A stretch of 29,857 nt of DNA from Oscillospiraceae bacterium (GCA_022508735.1 JAFLUQ010000006.1:1-29857); one strand, 5' to 3'; positions 13,651-22,882 are shown, numbered from the stretch's first letter. Translations and numbers: made by a program. Notes: generated by a model not told the origin, from the letters alone.

Positions 13651-14883
13651 TCAATCACGCTGAAACAAATCACGAGTATAAACTTTTTCTTTGACATCAT
13701 CCAGACAGCTGTCATAACGGTTTGCAATAATAGCTTGCGCCCGTTTCTTAAAAGTATCCAGATCATTGATCACTTTGCTGCCAAAAAAGGTAGAACCATC
13801 CTCCAGCGTCGGCTCATAAATAACAACAGTTGCCCCCTTTGCCTTGATGCGCTTCATTACGCCCTGAATTGAGGACTGACGGAAATTATCGGAGTTGCTT
13901 TTCATTGTAAGGCGGTAAACTCCGATAACTACCTCCATCTCTTTATTTGCATCGTAAGCACTGTTTGCTCCATATCCACCGGCGATTTCCAAAACACGGT
14001 CAGCAATAAAATCCTTTCGGGTGCGGTTAGACTGCACGATAGCCGTCATCATATCCTGTGGAACATCGTCATAGTTGGCAAGAAGCTGCTTGGTGTCCTT
14101 CGGCAGACAGTAGCCGCCATAGCCAAAACTCGGATTGTTATAGTGACTGCCGATTCTTGGGTCAAGGCACACACCCTCTATTATCTGCTGTGTATTCAAG
14201 CCTTTCATCTCGGCATATGTATCAAGCTCATTAAAATAGCTGACCCTTAATGCAAGATATGTATTTGCAAACAGCTTGACAGCCTCAGCCTCGGTAAAGC
14301 CCATATACAAGGTATCAATATTTTCCTTGATTGCCCCCTGCTGAAGCAATTCCGCAAATGTGTGTGCGGCCTTGACAAGCCGCTCATCCTCCATATCCGT
14401 ACCAACAATAATGCGGCTGGGATACAAATTGTCATAGAGCGCCTTGCTCTCACGCAAAAATTCCGGGCTGAAAATGATATTCTTGCTGCCGGTTTTCTCA
14501 CGGATAGACTGGGTATATCCCACCGGTATTGTTGACTTAATAACCATTATTGCATTAGGATTGTACTTCATCACAAGGTCAATAACCGCCTCAACCGCAC
14601 TTGTGTCAAAGAAGTTTTTCTTGCTGTCGTAATTTGTAGGCGCTGCAATCACAACAAAATCTGCATCCTTGTATGCCGCTTTTGCGTCAAGAGTGGCAGT
14701 AAGATCAAGCTCCTTTTCAGCAAGGTATTTTTCAATATAATCGTCCTGAATAGGTGATTTTTTATTATTGATCATATCTACCTTTTCAGGAATAATGTCA
14801 ACAGCAACAACTGTATTGTACTGCGCCAACAGAGTTGCAATGGATAAGCCAACATATCCTGTTCCCGCTACTGCTATTTTCAT
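13651..14883 (-). CDS. ugd: UDP-glucose 6-dehydrogenase (nucleotide-sugar dehydrogenase)
   Basis: Oxidises UDP-glucose to UDP-glucuronate with two NAD. Seen: N-terminal dinucleotide fold GTGYVGLS (7-14), SPEFLRES (139-146), the central-domain MGFTEAEAVKLFANTYLALR, and the catalytic cysteine C259 in GYGGYCLPKDT. The C-terminal UDP-binding domain is complete. At 410 residues it is slightly shorter than the 440-residue Bacillus type and closer to capsule-locus enzymes. It is the last gene of the polysaccharide operon, and its ATG overlaps (ATGA) the stop of an epimerase relic, so translation was once coupled to an intact sugar epimerase. UDP-GDP-mannose alternatives exist in the family, but the motif set fits UDP-glucose. 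Its codon use is less AT-rich than the genes upstream. Confidence 0.9.
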   Translation of the reverse strand: MKIAVAGTGYVGLSIATLLAQYNTVVAVDIIPEKVDMINNKKSPIQDDYIEKYLAEKELDLTATLDAKAAYKDADFVVIAAPTNYDSKKNFFDTSAVEAVIDLVMKYNPNAIMVIKSTIPVGYTQSIREKTGSKNIIFSPEFLRESKALYDNLYPSRIIVGTDMEDERLVKAAHTFAELLQQGAIKENIDTLYMGFTEAEAVKLFANTYLALRVSYFNELDTYAEMKGLNTQQIIEGVCLDPRIGSHYNNPSFGYGGYCLPKDTKQLLANYDDVPQDMMTAIVQSNRTRKDFIADRVLEIAGGYGANSAYDANKEMEVVIGVYRLTMKSNSDNFRQSSIQGVMKRIKAKGATVVIYEPTLEDGSTFFGSKVINDLDTFKKRAQAIIANRYDSCLDDVKEKVYTRDLFQRD

Positions 14884-15030
14884 TTGTTAATTCCTCCAAT
14901 GTAATATTCCTTGTACCATTCATCAAGCTTCCGCATACCTTCTCTTAGCGGCACTTGTGGACGTAAAATAAAATCATGCTCCAAAGCTTTCAACTCTGCA
15001 TAGGTAACAGGCACATGGTACAAGCTCCTT
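14880..15030 (-). pseudogene. Relic: C-terminus of an NAD-dependent sugar epimerase
   Basis: The minus strand reads PVTYAELKALEHDFILRPQV followed by a PLREGMRKLDEWYKEYY-type end and a TGA at 14882-14880. This matches the usual tail of UDP-glucuronate 4-epimerase-like short-chain epimerases (VTYADT, LEKDFGF, LREGLRKFAEWY). In-frame stops lie upstream and the catalytic domain is absent, so about 50 codons remain. The rest of the gap up to 15115 holds no gene. An overlapping frame (around 15000-15060) reads like an ABC-ATPase tail, but too little of it is left to call. Confidence 0.75.
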
Positions 15031-15115
15031 ATTATGCATCAAAATCATAATCTTCTGGCAGTACTCCTGCACTTATTTAATCTTTCTGTTCACATTTCTC
15101 CCACATCTATATAAA

Positions 15116-16534
15116 TCATCTTATTTTATGTTGTTTTAATGTTTTTCCGGCAAATTTCATTACGATCTCAGCAACATCTTTGCAGAAATAGAGGGAAAAT
15201 ACTATTGCGAATACAATACCAATTATTCTTATAAAGATACTTGTTTGATAATAACATACAAACGTGACTGACAGCGCAATAATCAACATCACCAACGTTC
15301 TGACTTTCAGATGCAAATTGATGATTTTTTTTGTGTCGTACATTCTATAAACCATTGCGCAAAAATAAGCCACAAAAGTAGAGATCGCTGCCGCAAACAG
15401 TCCAGCTTGTCTTATCAATATGATATGAAGTACAATGTTCACAATTCCCGCAAAAATAGTTGTTTTTGCTATTTCTTTTGTTTTTTTAGTTGCAACATAC
15501 ACAACGCTCCCTAATCCAATTGTAATGTTAAGAAGCATTGCAACCATATATATCGGAATTGTGTCATAAGCTTGTGTAAAAGCCTTATTGATGAGTAACG
15601 GGAATACAATCGGAAGCACTGATATTATAAGAACACACATTGCCGAAAAAAGTCTTAGTATTTTATCGAAAATTGTATTGAAGTAGGTTTCCCAATCTTT
15701 GTCATTCCAGTGTACTGTTGCAAACTCTTGCCATGAAAGCAGGAATATTGAAAAAACCGTCTGAAATATTGCAGGAAATTTATGCGATACAGCTAAGATC
15801 CCATTAGCTGACGTTCCCAAAAAATAATTTACTATGGTTCGGTCAGAAGAATTAATTATCCATAGAGAGAGCGTGTTCGGTATCAGCGGAATTGAGTATG
15901 CAAGCATCTTTTTTATAGTGACTTTGTCAAATGCTTTGATATCTATATAACAAAAAATTTTAAGTTTCCATGCTAACAGAGCCACACTTGACACATGCCC
16001 TATTATTGTTGCTATCAGCATTCCATGAACACCTTTATGTAACCCCGCAATAAAAACTACATTCATAAGGATATGGACCGCAGCAGATGTAAAGCTTCCA
16101 AGCGAATATAACGCTGTCATCTTAAATCCTCTGGCAATTTGAAGTAACCACGAAGAGTATGATGATAAAATAAGCATAGGGATAAGATAATATGCATACG
16201 GTATTTTTATATTATAGAACAGTATACATTCTCCTATGACGAAAATAATATTCATTCCGGTAATAACAGTGGCAGAATTAGTAACTATATCAACTTTTGA
16301 AGCTCGCTCTGAATCAACACTCAAGAGATATCTGAATGCTCCCTGCTCAACCATTAAAGTTAAAATTGGGAGAAATAATCGAATGTAAGTGTTGAACAAG
16401 TCAACAGTGCCATACTCCTCAGTTGATAACAGAGCAGTATATAACGGAAGAAGTAGGAAACTAACAAATTGCGTAGATATTTTACCAATTGCTATGATTG
16501 CTGTATTTTTTACCAGAGATTTTTCACGACCCAT
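15116..16534 (-). CDS. wzx: Wzx-like oligosaccharide flippase
   Basis: Integral membrane protein of the polysaccharide-flippase (MOP) superfamily, 472 residues with about 12-14 hydrophobic segments spread over the full length. It starts with the typical MGREKSLVKNTAIIAIGKISTQFVSFLLLPLYTAL-like pattern (first half given here only to about residue 35) and has the EYGTVDLFNTY element near 38-48. It would move undecaprenyl-linked repeat units across the membrane. The pairing with a Wzy-like polymerase at 22945-24213 implies a Wzx/Wzy-dependent pathway. It lies 20 bases after the beta-propeller gene. Strongly AT-biased codons, unlike ugd. Confidence 0.9.
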   Translation of the reverse strand: MGREKSLVKNTAIIAIGKISTQFVSFLLLPLYTALLSTEEYGTVDLFNTYIRLFLPILTLMVEQGAFRYLLSVDSERASKVDIVTNSATVITGMNIIFVIGECILFYNIKIPYAYYLIPMLILSSYSSWLLQIARGFKMTALYSLGSFTSAAVHILMNVVFIAGLHKGVHGMLIATIIGHVSSVALLAWKLKIFCYIDIKAFDKVTIKKMLAYSIPLIPNTLSLWIINSSDRTIVNYFLGTSANGILAVSHKFPAIFQTVFSIFLLSWQEFATVHWNDKDWETYFNTIFDKILRLFSAMCVLIISVLPIVFPLLINKAFTQAYDTIPIYMVAMLLNITIGLGSVVYVATKKTKEIAKTTIFAGIVNIVLHIILIRQAGLFAAAISTFVAYFCAMVYRMYDTKKIINLHLKVRTLVMLIIALSVTFVCYYQTSIFIRIIGIVFAIVFSLYFCKDVAEIVMKFAGKTLKQHKIR

Positions 16535-16554
16535 TTCTCACTATCTTCCTTCAA

Positions 16555-17431
16555 TTAATCTTGTTTTGCCCACTCATAGACCTGGACAACATTCTCGTTG
16601 ATTGCAGCAGAGTGATAATAACCATCATTAAAAATGTATAATTTATCTTCGATCACACAACAGCCTTCTACTGCGTATGAATCAAGCAGTTTGCAGTAAA
16701 CATCTACAGCTCCCGAAGTTAAATCAACCTCACCTAAATAGTTATCACTTCCATTATAGTCCGCTCCAACTGTAAAGAATATCTTGTTATCTATCAGCAT
16801 TATCTGATCCTGATCACGATAATTACAACGAAATCTCTTTTTGACCTTGCCATCTTTAGCGATATTGATCAGATAATTCTTAAACCCCAATATCCAAATG
16901 CTATCAGAATCTGCGTCATAGGCTATTCCATTGGGATGCCTATACATATTAGGTAACTCTACCCGTCTTATCATTTTCCCGTTTTTATCGACTTCAAAGA
17001 TATCCTTACTATCAGTAAACCACAACGCATCATCTTTATCATCATAAGCGACACCTTGCAAACTCATATCTGTATTGTCTATGACATAACTACTCAGGTC
17101 GATTTCATCAAGGTATTCGAATGTTTTGGTCATTTTTATAAGCGCGGGACGTAGCTCTCCTTCATACGGTCTCATGCGCCCATAATACCCCCCACACGAC
17201 ATCTTCAGAACAATCATACGCCAACCCGGTGCAAGTAAACCCTTCGGCAAAATTTGATATGTTCGGCAAAGAATAAGTATTAATGGGTAGCAGAGTGCAA
17301 ACATCATCACTAAATTTTTCGCTGAAACTAATCTGCTGGCACGATATTTTGCGAACGCAAAGGACACATAATATGCTTATCAACAGAAATGACACCAATA
17401 GATATTTCTTGATTGCATAATTCTTAACCAT
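16555..17431 (-). pseudogene. Secreted beta-propeller protein, frameshifted at a G6 tract
   Basis: Two overlapping minus-strand frames together make one protein of about 291 residues. The first (17431-17162) begins with a hydrophobic signal/anchor segment (YLLVSFLLISILCVLCV, about 10-26) and runs into a propeller-like repeat. The second (ending at 16555) continues it. Blade-like repeats TGLAYDCSEDVVW, QGVAYDDKDDALW and NGIAYDADSDSIW fall on both sides of the break, proving they belong together. The break is at a run of six C (17188-17193; G6 in the gene). Removing one G restores WGYYGRMRP. It may be a real mutation, a phase-variable tract or a sequencing error. As written, only an 89-residue product is made. 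It lies directly after, and overlaps by 8 bases, the radical SAM gene. Function unknown; likely extracytoplasmic. Confidence 0.8.
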
Positions 17432-18533
17432 TCTTTTTGAACCTCTTCATTAGCTTGTCTTTATTTGTTTTCAGGATATTAACACAATGCCATGGATAGT
17501 CCAAATAAAATTTTATTTTATCTATTCCCTCTATTTTTGTATTTGTATTAGAAAGCTTTGTCGAGAATGCTTTTTGAATATCATCACTCAACCAATGGTT
17601 TCCCTCGTTATCAACCCGGTCACGTATATCCGCATATGTAGGTGTTTCTATTTTGGGAATTACACCTAAGCTCATAAATGCATGCGCATTATAGCAGAAA
17701 GGCTGCTTGCAGTGTTTACCGATCGGCCTAAACTTTATCGGTTTACTGACGTCCTTGTAAATATTCTGATTCGGCAAACAACCATAGCATTGTCTAGCTT
17801 CTCCTGTAAGTAAATTTACATAAAGACTCCAACTTCCGGCATAACAAAACTCAGCTCTTTTAACGTCGAATACTGAATATTTAAAATTAAACATATTCGA
17901 CTCAAACTGACCCCATATCCTCAAATACTCGTCAATTGGCATTTTTGTTAAAATCTTTCGACCATTGTTATCATCTCGCCCTATAGTAAGATGACACAAA
18001 GCCCCTACTTTTTCTATACATATACGTTTGATATCATCAATATGAGGAACAAGCTCATCATTTGGCATGAGCTCGATCGTAAACGAACAGCCCGCCTGAC
18101 GCATCATCCTAACATTATCAAAGAAGCGATCTATCCATTGCCTTTCTTTGAGTTCAAGATAGTGAAAAGAGAATTTAAACTCCAACCTGGACAGATATTC
18201 GACCGGCAATTGCGCAATCTCTTGAAAACGATTAGTTAATGTTCCATTAGTAACAACCTCAAGGTAATGCCCCTGCTTTAGCAATATACCAATTATATTC
18301 GTCATTTCTTTCGGTATAAGGGTTTCACCTTTCCCTGTTAAATTAATGATACAAGGTCCGCCTAGCCTTTCTGAAGAAAGCGCTTGCCCAATCAGTTCAG
18401 GCTGAAGCTTACACTCGCTATTATTTCTTTCCCATTCATTGAGCTGTGAAATATAACAATAATGGCACTTAAGATTGCATGCTTGGATAGGCACATTTAC
18501 AGCAATCAGTTTTTTGGGAGCAGTATTATGCAT
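17424..18533 (-). CDS. Radical SAM/SPASM-like protein in polysaccharide locus
   Basis: A 369-residue radical SAM enzyme with the cluster motif C19-x3-C23-x2-C26 (CNLKCHYCY) and a GKGETL element (GGE-type SAM contact). A second cysteine-rich region in the C-terminal half (FCYAGSW, then ARQCYGCLP, HCKQPFC) fits auxiliary iron-sulfur clusters of the SPASM/twitch type. Known relatives mature peptides or proteins or modify small molecules; here the setting is a sugar operon, so a sugar or a partner protein could be the substrate (inference). GAGGTGG precedes its ATG, 13 bases after the GT2-pyruvyltransferase gene. The propeller gene starts within its last codons, so the two are translationally linked. 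Confidence 0.82.
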   Translation of the reverse strand: MHNTAPKKLIAVNVPIQACNLKCHYCYISQLNEWERNNSECKLQPELIGQALSSERLGGPCIINLTGKGETLIPKEMTNIIGILLKQGHYLEVVTNGTLTNRFQEIAQLPVEYLSRLEFKFSFHYLELKERQWIDRFFDNVRMMRQAGCSFTIELMPNDELVPHIDDIKRICIEKVGALCHLTIGRDDNNGRKILTKMPIDEYLRIWGQFESNMFNFKYSVFDVKRAEFCYAGSWSLYVNLLTGEARQCYGCLPNQNIYKDVSKPIKFRPIGKHCKQPFCYNAHAFMSLGVIPKIETPTYADIRDRVDNEGNHWLSDDIQKAFSTKLSNTNTKIEGIDKIKFYLDYPWHCVNILKTNKDKLMKRFKKNG

Positions 18534-18546
18534 TTAATCCACCTCA

Positions 18547-20565
18547 TTAACAAAACAATTCTGCAATTTGTTTTTTATATTCATCACAATTGGTAAGCCT
18601 GAAAAAATTTTGATTTTTGAGCTTTTGCAATTCTTCAAAAGCACATTCCAACAATTCCGGACTGTCTACGTATTTTATATACTCTAATTCTTTGATCCAG
18701 TTATAAACGCCTTCTACTTTATGTGTTGAATTATCAAATGCTATACACGGAGTTCCTGTTAGCGCCGCCATTACCATTGCGTGCAGCCTGTCAGTGATAA
18801 GCAATTGAAGGCTTGCTATTTCGTTTAATTTATTGCTTAACGCTATTGAACGTTCCTTATTCCCGATTCCTTTATGTAATATTGTATCAACCGACACCCA
18901 ACTAAACCCATTTTTTTCGATGAAGTTAATTATTGTATCACGTGTTTCCTTTGTAATAGATACTTCAACATCATCTCTGAAACAAAAACCTACGTTTCCG
19001 GAGCGCGAACACTTTTCCGTCATGCTATAGCGACTTTCCGTCAACAATGCCATATCAGGTACAAGCAGAGCTTGGTCGCTATTCATGCAAAACCCATTAT
19101 CTGTTATTAATTTAAACGTATTGCTCTCTCGCGCGCAAAAATATAAATCCTTATGAGCCTTGTATATTTTTATTCCAAGCTCCAAATATCCGATATCATT
19201 TTTATAAAATGCAGTTTGCGGCATTATGACAATTCTATTATTGGGAAATTCAGAGATTATCTTTCGAACAAAATCCTCATGTATTCTCCATTCCGTGCCC
19301 AACCATCCTCCGCCTGAAATTGCTATTATATCATCTTTGCGAATATGCTTCTTAATGTACGGTAAAAAAGCTCTTGAGAAGCGCATTGAGCACTCAATCA
19401 CTGTCATTTCAGGTATATATTTAGCATAAAATTGCATTTCGGATTCTGCTATAAGGTGGTCACCAAGATTTCCATGACGAGGTGTTCCAATCAAAAATAT
19501 TCTTCTACCTTTAGCTTTCTTTATTGAGAAGACTGTCATAATGGATCTCGGTTCTTCTCTAAGCATTGTAATTACAGGTCTATAAGCAATTGTAGCATTG
19601 CGCATTTTATTTAACAGAATTAAGATATCGGGGACAAACCTTCCCAGTGGAACAAGTTTCTTATAGTACTTATAATGTTTTTTTTCGCGTTTTATCAAGT
19701 CTTGCAATGCTTTTCGGTTCTCTTTGCGCTCTTTTTTGTCAAGCTCACTATATGATCCCAGTAAGTTTAATATCTTGAACTCACAGTATTTCATACATGC
19801 CATTTTTTCATTTAGTGACCATGAACAGTTATCAAAGAATCTGCTTACTTGATGGATTGCATAGCCATATCCCTCCAACACCTTTTGATAACGTCTTGTA
19901 TTTAATATTGAGCCTTCTCTATACCTCCTTTTATATAATTTATCTGGAATAATTTCAGTCCGTTCTGCCTGAATATAAGAAAGAAATGAAACATCTTCAT
20001 CCTCATGAATAATATGCTCGTTAAAAAGAAGATTTAGCGATCTTAGATATTCAAGCCTATACATTCTAAGACATATAGATGTTATATATTCATTTACCTT
20101 GTAAGATTTCGCAATTGCATCCCTTCCACGTAAAACAACATCAAAACCTTTCGTTCTTTTATAATGATTCATCACTGGAACCTCAGCATTATCGGAAAAG
20201 CTTTGTGCCCCATACAACAAAATATCCAACTTATCTCTTTCTGCAATTTCAATAAGCTTTCCTAAAGAATTCGGTTCAAAATAATCATCACTGTCAATAA
20301 AAAGAATATATTTCCCTGTTGCAGCTCTAACACCAAAATTTCTTGCACTTCCTAAACCGCCATTAGATTTATGAATGACACAGACATTTCTTCGGCTATC
20401 TGCATACTCATCACAAATTGATTCAGAGCCATCATCAGAGCCATCATCAACGAGAATAATTTCATAATCTTCTATATCTTGATCCAATAAACTGTCAACA
20501 CATTCATTTATATATGGTTTGACATTATATACCGGTACAATTACGCTAAGCTTTGGTGTGCTCAT
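18547..20565 (-). CDS. GT2 glycosyltransferase fused to polysaccharide pyruvyl transferase
   Basis: A two-domain protein of 672 residues. Residues 5-230 are a GT-A family 2 transferase: VIVPVYNVKPYI, ILVDDGSDDGS, the donor/metal motif DSDD (91-94), and HEDEDVSF. Residues about 350-672 are a polysaccharide pyruvyl transferase domain: GTPRHGNLGDHLIAESEM, ISGGGWLGTEW, IMPQTAFY, FCARES, TDRLHAMVMAALTGTPCIAF. A helical, basic linker lies between. It would add a sugar and then a pyruvate ketal (or act in sequence on the same unit), giving the polymer negative charge. Fused forms are less usual than separate genes. AAGGGA upstream of the ATG lies in the end of a gene relic. Confidence 0.9.
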   Translation of the reverse strand: MSTPKLSVIVPVYNVKPYINECVDSLLDQDIEDYEIILVDDGSDDGSESICDEYADSRRNVCVIHKSNGGLGSARNFGVRAATGKYILFIDSDDYFEPNSLGKLIEIAERDKLDILLYGAQSFSDNAEVPVMNHYKRTKGFDVVLRGRDAIAKSYKVNEYITSICLRMYRLEYLRSLNLLFNEHIIHEDEDVSFLSYIQAERTEIIPDKLYKRRYREGSILNTRRYQKVLEGYGYAIHQVSRFFDNCSWSLNEKMACMKYCEFKILNLLGSYSELDKKERKENRKALQDLIKREKKHYKYYKKLVPLGRFVPDILILLNKMRNATIAYRPVITMLREEPRSIMTVFSIKKAKGRRIFLIGTPRHGNLGDHLIAESEMQFYAKYIPEMTVIECSMRFSRAFLPYIKKHIRKDDIIAISGGGWLGTEWRIHEDFVRKIISEFPNNRIVIMPQTAFYKNDIGYLELGIKIYKAHKDLYFCARESNTFKLITDNGFCMNSDQALLVPDMALLTESRYSMTEKCSRSGNVGFCFRDDVEVSITKETRDTIINFIEKNGFSWVSVDTILHKGIGNKERSIALSNKLNEIASLQLLITDRLHAMVMAALTGTPCIAFDNSTHKVEGVYNWIKELEYIKYVDSPELLECAFEELQKLKNQNFFRLTNCDEYKKQIAELFC

Positions 20566-20568
20566 TTG

Positions 20569-20748
20569 TTACAAATTCCCTTCACTAATATTTTCTGCTT
20601 TGTATGATACGTCGGCTTCATCTCCGTGAATTATGTGAAATCGACTGCAGATGTCTTCATCCATACCGAGTATATAGCGTGAAATCCCATTTCCGCAATT
20701 CCTTCATAATTACTGCCCAGGCAATCTGGAAAAATCAATGATCTTCAT
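20569..20748 (-). pseudogene. Unrecognised gene relic
   Basis: The minus strand begins ATG with MKIIDFSRLPG, then needs a +1 shift to continue as SNYEGIAEMGF. A further shift is needed to read RYILGMDEDICSRFHIIHGD and on to NISEGNL and a TAA at 20571-20569. Coding-like segments in three frames over 180 bases point to a decayed small or truncated gene between two glycosyltransferase genes. The family was not recognised. Confidence 0.5.
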
Positions 20749-20766
20749 TATCTTACTTTCAACATC

Positions 20767-21684
20767 TTACATACCCTTAAACGGAATAAGAAATGTATAT
20801 CTTGTTATAATCGGTATATTTTTCACATGATACAATTTAATGTATTTAAGTAGTGTTTTTAAGCCATATTTTCTTTGAATAACTTTATATAAATATTTTA
20901 ATGGCTCGTTCTTTGTTGGTATACTTTCCCACTCTTCTTTTGACAGTCGATCTTTTAAATATATATACTTGTTTATAAATACTTCCGTCCTGATATAATA
21001 TGTGCTTTCTGACATTGATTTTGTCAAAGTATTTTCTCCTTCAGTCACACAATATATCGTTCTTTCATCAACTATAAATGATTTAAGGTGATACCCAATC
21101 TTTGCTGAAAACATTACATCATTGCTGTATCTTGTGCTATCAAATCTTATTTTGTTTTGATCAATCAAAGATTTACGAATGAGTTTAGACCATGGCACAT
21201 TAAACTCATATCTTAATCTAGCTTCCGCTCCTTGATTTTTTGACAAATATTCGTTAATTCTTGTTACGTATGGAATTTCTCGCACACCTTGCTTGCCTGT
21301 TTTCAAGTTTTTGCTTGTTGGAAGAAAGAAAACCACATCCAAATTTTCGCAAAAATATTCTGAAACAATATCAAACCAACTATTTACAAAATAATCATCA
21401 GCGTCTGCAAATAAAATCCACTTCCCCGTTGCATTTTCTATTCCAACATTTCTACTTGCGCCTGCACTTTTTTTCCCTGTATCATTTACAAAGAAATGAA
21501 CATTGCAGTCTAAAAATTTTTTTTTGCATTCTCTATATTCTTCCAAATATTTATCGGAATTATCATCCACCACAATCGCTTCAACCTTATCCGGATTACA
21601 TTCAAATATACTATCTAGTAATACTTCTAATGTTTTAGGCGAATTATAGTGTGGTATGATGATTGACAGATTAATATCTCTCAT
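20767..21684 (-). CDS. Family 2 glycosyltransferase
   Basis: A 305-residue GT-A enzyme. Seen: SIIIPHYNSPKTLEVLLDSI (8-27), IVVDDNSDKY, SAGASRNVGIENATGKWILF, and the metal/donor motif DADDYF. A conserved VPWSKLIRKSLI follows in the acceptor half. No membrane segments, so it is probably peripheral on the cytoplasmic face. It would transfer one sugar of the repeat unit; donor and linkage cannot be told. The ribosome site is modest (GAGG about 14 bases upstream of the ATG). Very AT-rich, as expected for an exchanged capsule cassette. Confidence 0.88.
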   Translation of the reverse strand: MRDINLSIIIPHYNSPKTLEVLLDSIFECNPDKVEAIVVDDNSDKYLEEYRECKKKFLDCNVHFFVNDTGKKSAGASRNVGIENATGKWILFADADDYFVNSWFDIVSEYFCENLDVVFFLPTSKNLKTGKQGVREIPYVTRINEYLSKNQGAEARLRYEFNVPWSKLIRKSLIDQNKIRFDSTRYSNDVMFSAKIGYHLKSFIVDERTIYCVTEGENTLTKSMSESTYYIRTEVFINKYIYLKDRLSKEEWESIPTKNEPLKYLYKVIQRKYGLKTLLKYIKLYHVKNIPIITRYTFLIPFKGM

Positions 21685-21730
21685 TTTACTTATTTTATCC
21701 TCTTCTTTATTTTTTCATGAAAGAAATTGG

Positions 21731-22834
21731 TTATTTTAACATGCTGCAATAAAGCCTTTCTATCCGTATAATCTCATCCTCTACTGAATAACCTTTATCA
21801 TCTAATTCTTTATAGCAAATACTCCTATCAGCTTTCTGCTGCCTTGAAGCATCCAAAACTTTAAGCGCCCAATCTTTATAAGAATTATCCAAACTATATG
21901 AAAAAGTGTTATCTGCAATCATGGCATCCTGCGGTATACAATCAGATAATAAACATGGTAGCCCCTCACATTCTGCCTCCAAAACCACATTGCCAAATCC
22001 TTCATAAAGCGATGGAAACCAAAATAGATCCATACCTGCATATATGACGTTCATATCTTTTCTTATACCTAAGAAAAGGATATTATTTTGTAAGCCTTTC
22101 TCCTTAACCAATGCTTCCATTTCTTTTCTGCTGCCGCCGTCACCAACAAACCATAAAGAGGTATTTGGATTTATTTTATGTATTTCAGCGAAAACTTCTA
22201 TCATAAACCTATGGTTTTTTGCAGGAAGAAAGGCGCCGACATTGCCAATTACTATTTTATCTGTACAATTTAGTTCTTTTCGTATTGAAATACGATTTGA
22301 TTCATCAAACTTAAAGTTATCTATTATTATGCCATTGTGATATACACTAAAATCACCGCCGGCACCAAATAGCCACTCACCCGCCATTTGAGAGACTGCA
22401 ATTCGTGTAACATCAAGCCGATTTAGCTTTATTTTGTTGATATTATGGAATAAATTTGTGACAAACCTTGTACTTGTCCCCGCATTTCTGCTATGTACGA
22501 CTACTTTACAGCCATATTTCAGTGCTAACTTAACAGGTAGAATATAGCTTAGAGTATTAACATTGAAATGAAAGATGTCAAATTTTTTTGATGCAAATAG
22601 TCTTTTTAAATCTGATCTGTTTCGAGATACTGAGACATTTCTTGGAGTCACCTTGTAAAAATCGCAACCGGATGCTTTCAACTCCTCATAAAAGAAAGGG
22701 ATATTTCCTTCACCGGTCATATCAATGAAGTTGAAATGAAATTTGCTATGATCGATATTATCCCAAATTTTTTTGAGATACGTTTCGATACCACCCCTGT
22801 TTGTACTTAATCCGAATAATAATACTTCTATCAT
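21731..22834 (-). CDS. Family 4 glycosyltransferase
   Basis: GT-B retaining transferase. The ATG at 22834 is preferred over one 12 codons upstream (22870), since AAAGGA lies before it and homologous proteins begin at MIEVLLFGLSTNRGGIETYL; this gives 367 residues. Seen: N-terminal GGIETYL, VVHSRN, and nucleotide-binding half VIGNVGAFLPAKNHRFMIEV, then FVGDGGSRKEME, FLGIRKDM, and the donor motif FPSLYEGFGNVVLEAEC (E-x7-E). It adds a sugar from a nucleotide donor during repeat-unit assembly. Confidence 0.88.
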   Translation of the reverse strand: MIEVLLFGLSTNRGGIETYLKKIWDNIDHSKFHFNFIDMTGEGNIPFFYEELKASGCDFYKVTPRNVSVSRNRSDLKRLFASKKFDIFHFNVNTLSYILPVKLALKYGCKVVVHSRNAGTSTRFVTNLFHNINKIKLNRLDVTRIAVSQMAGEWLFGAGGDFSVYHNGIIIDNFKFDESNRISIRKELNCTDKIVIGNVGAFLPAKNHRFMIEVFAEIHKINPNTSLWFVGDGGSRKEMEALVKEKGLQNNILFLGIRKDMNVIYAGMDLFWFPSLYEGFGNVVLEAECEGLPCLLSDCIPQDAMIADNTFSYSLDNSYKDWALKVLDASRQQKADRSICYKELDDKGYSVEDEIIRIERLYCSMLK

Positions 22835-22882
22835 ATTAGCGGTATTTCCTTTCTCATAGTCATTGCCCATAGAGTCTTGGCT

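Noticed and set aside
12684..13766. Long minus-strand open frame of 360 codons opposite pflX
   Set aside because: It is antisense to a gene with clear radical SAM motifs and a good ribosome site, crosses the terminator and ugd end, and its translation shows no recognisable domain.
15000..15070. Frame reading like an ABC-transporter ATPase tail (YCQKIMILMHNKEL)
   Set aside because: Too short, overlaps the epimerase relic in another frame and is flanked by stops; could be chance.
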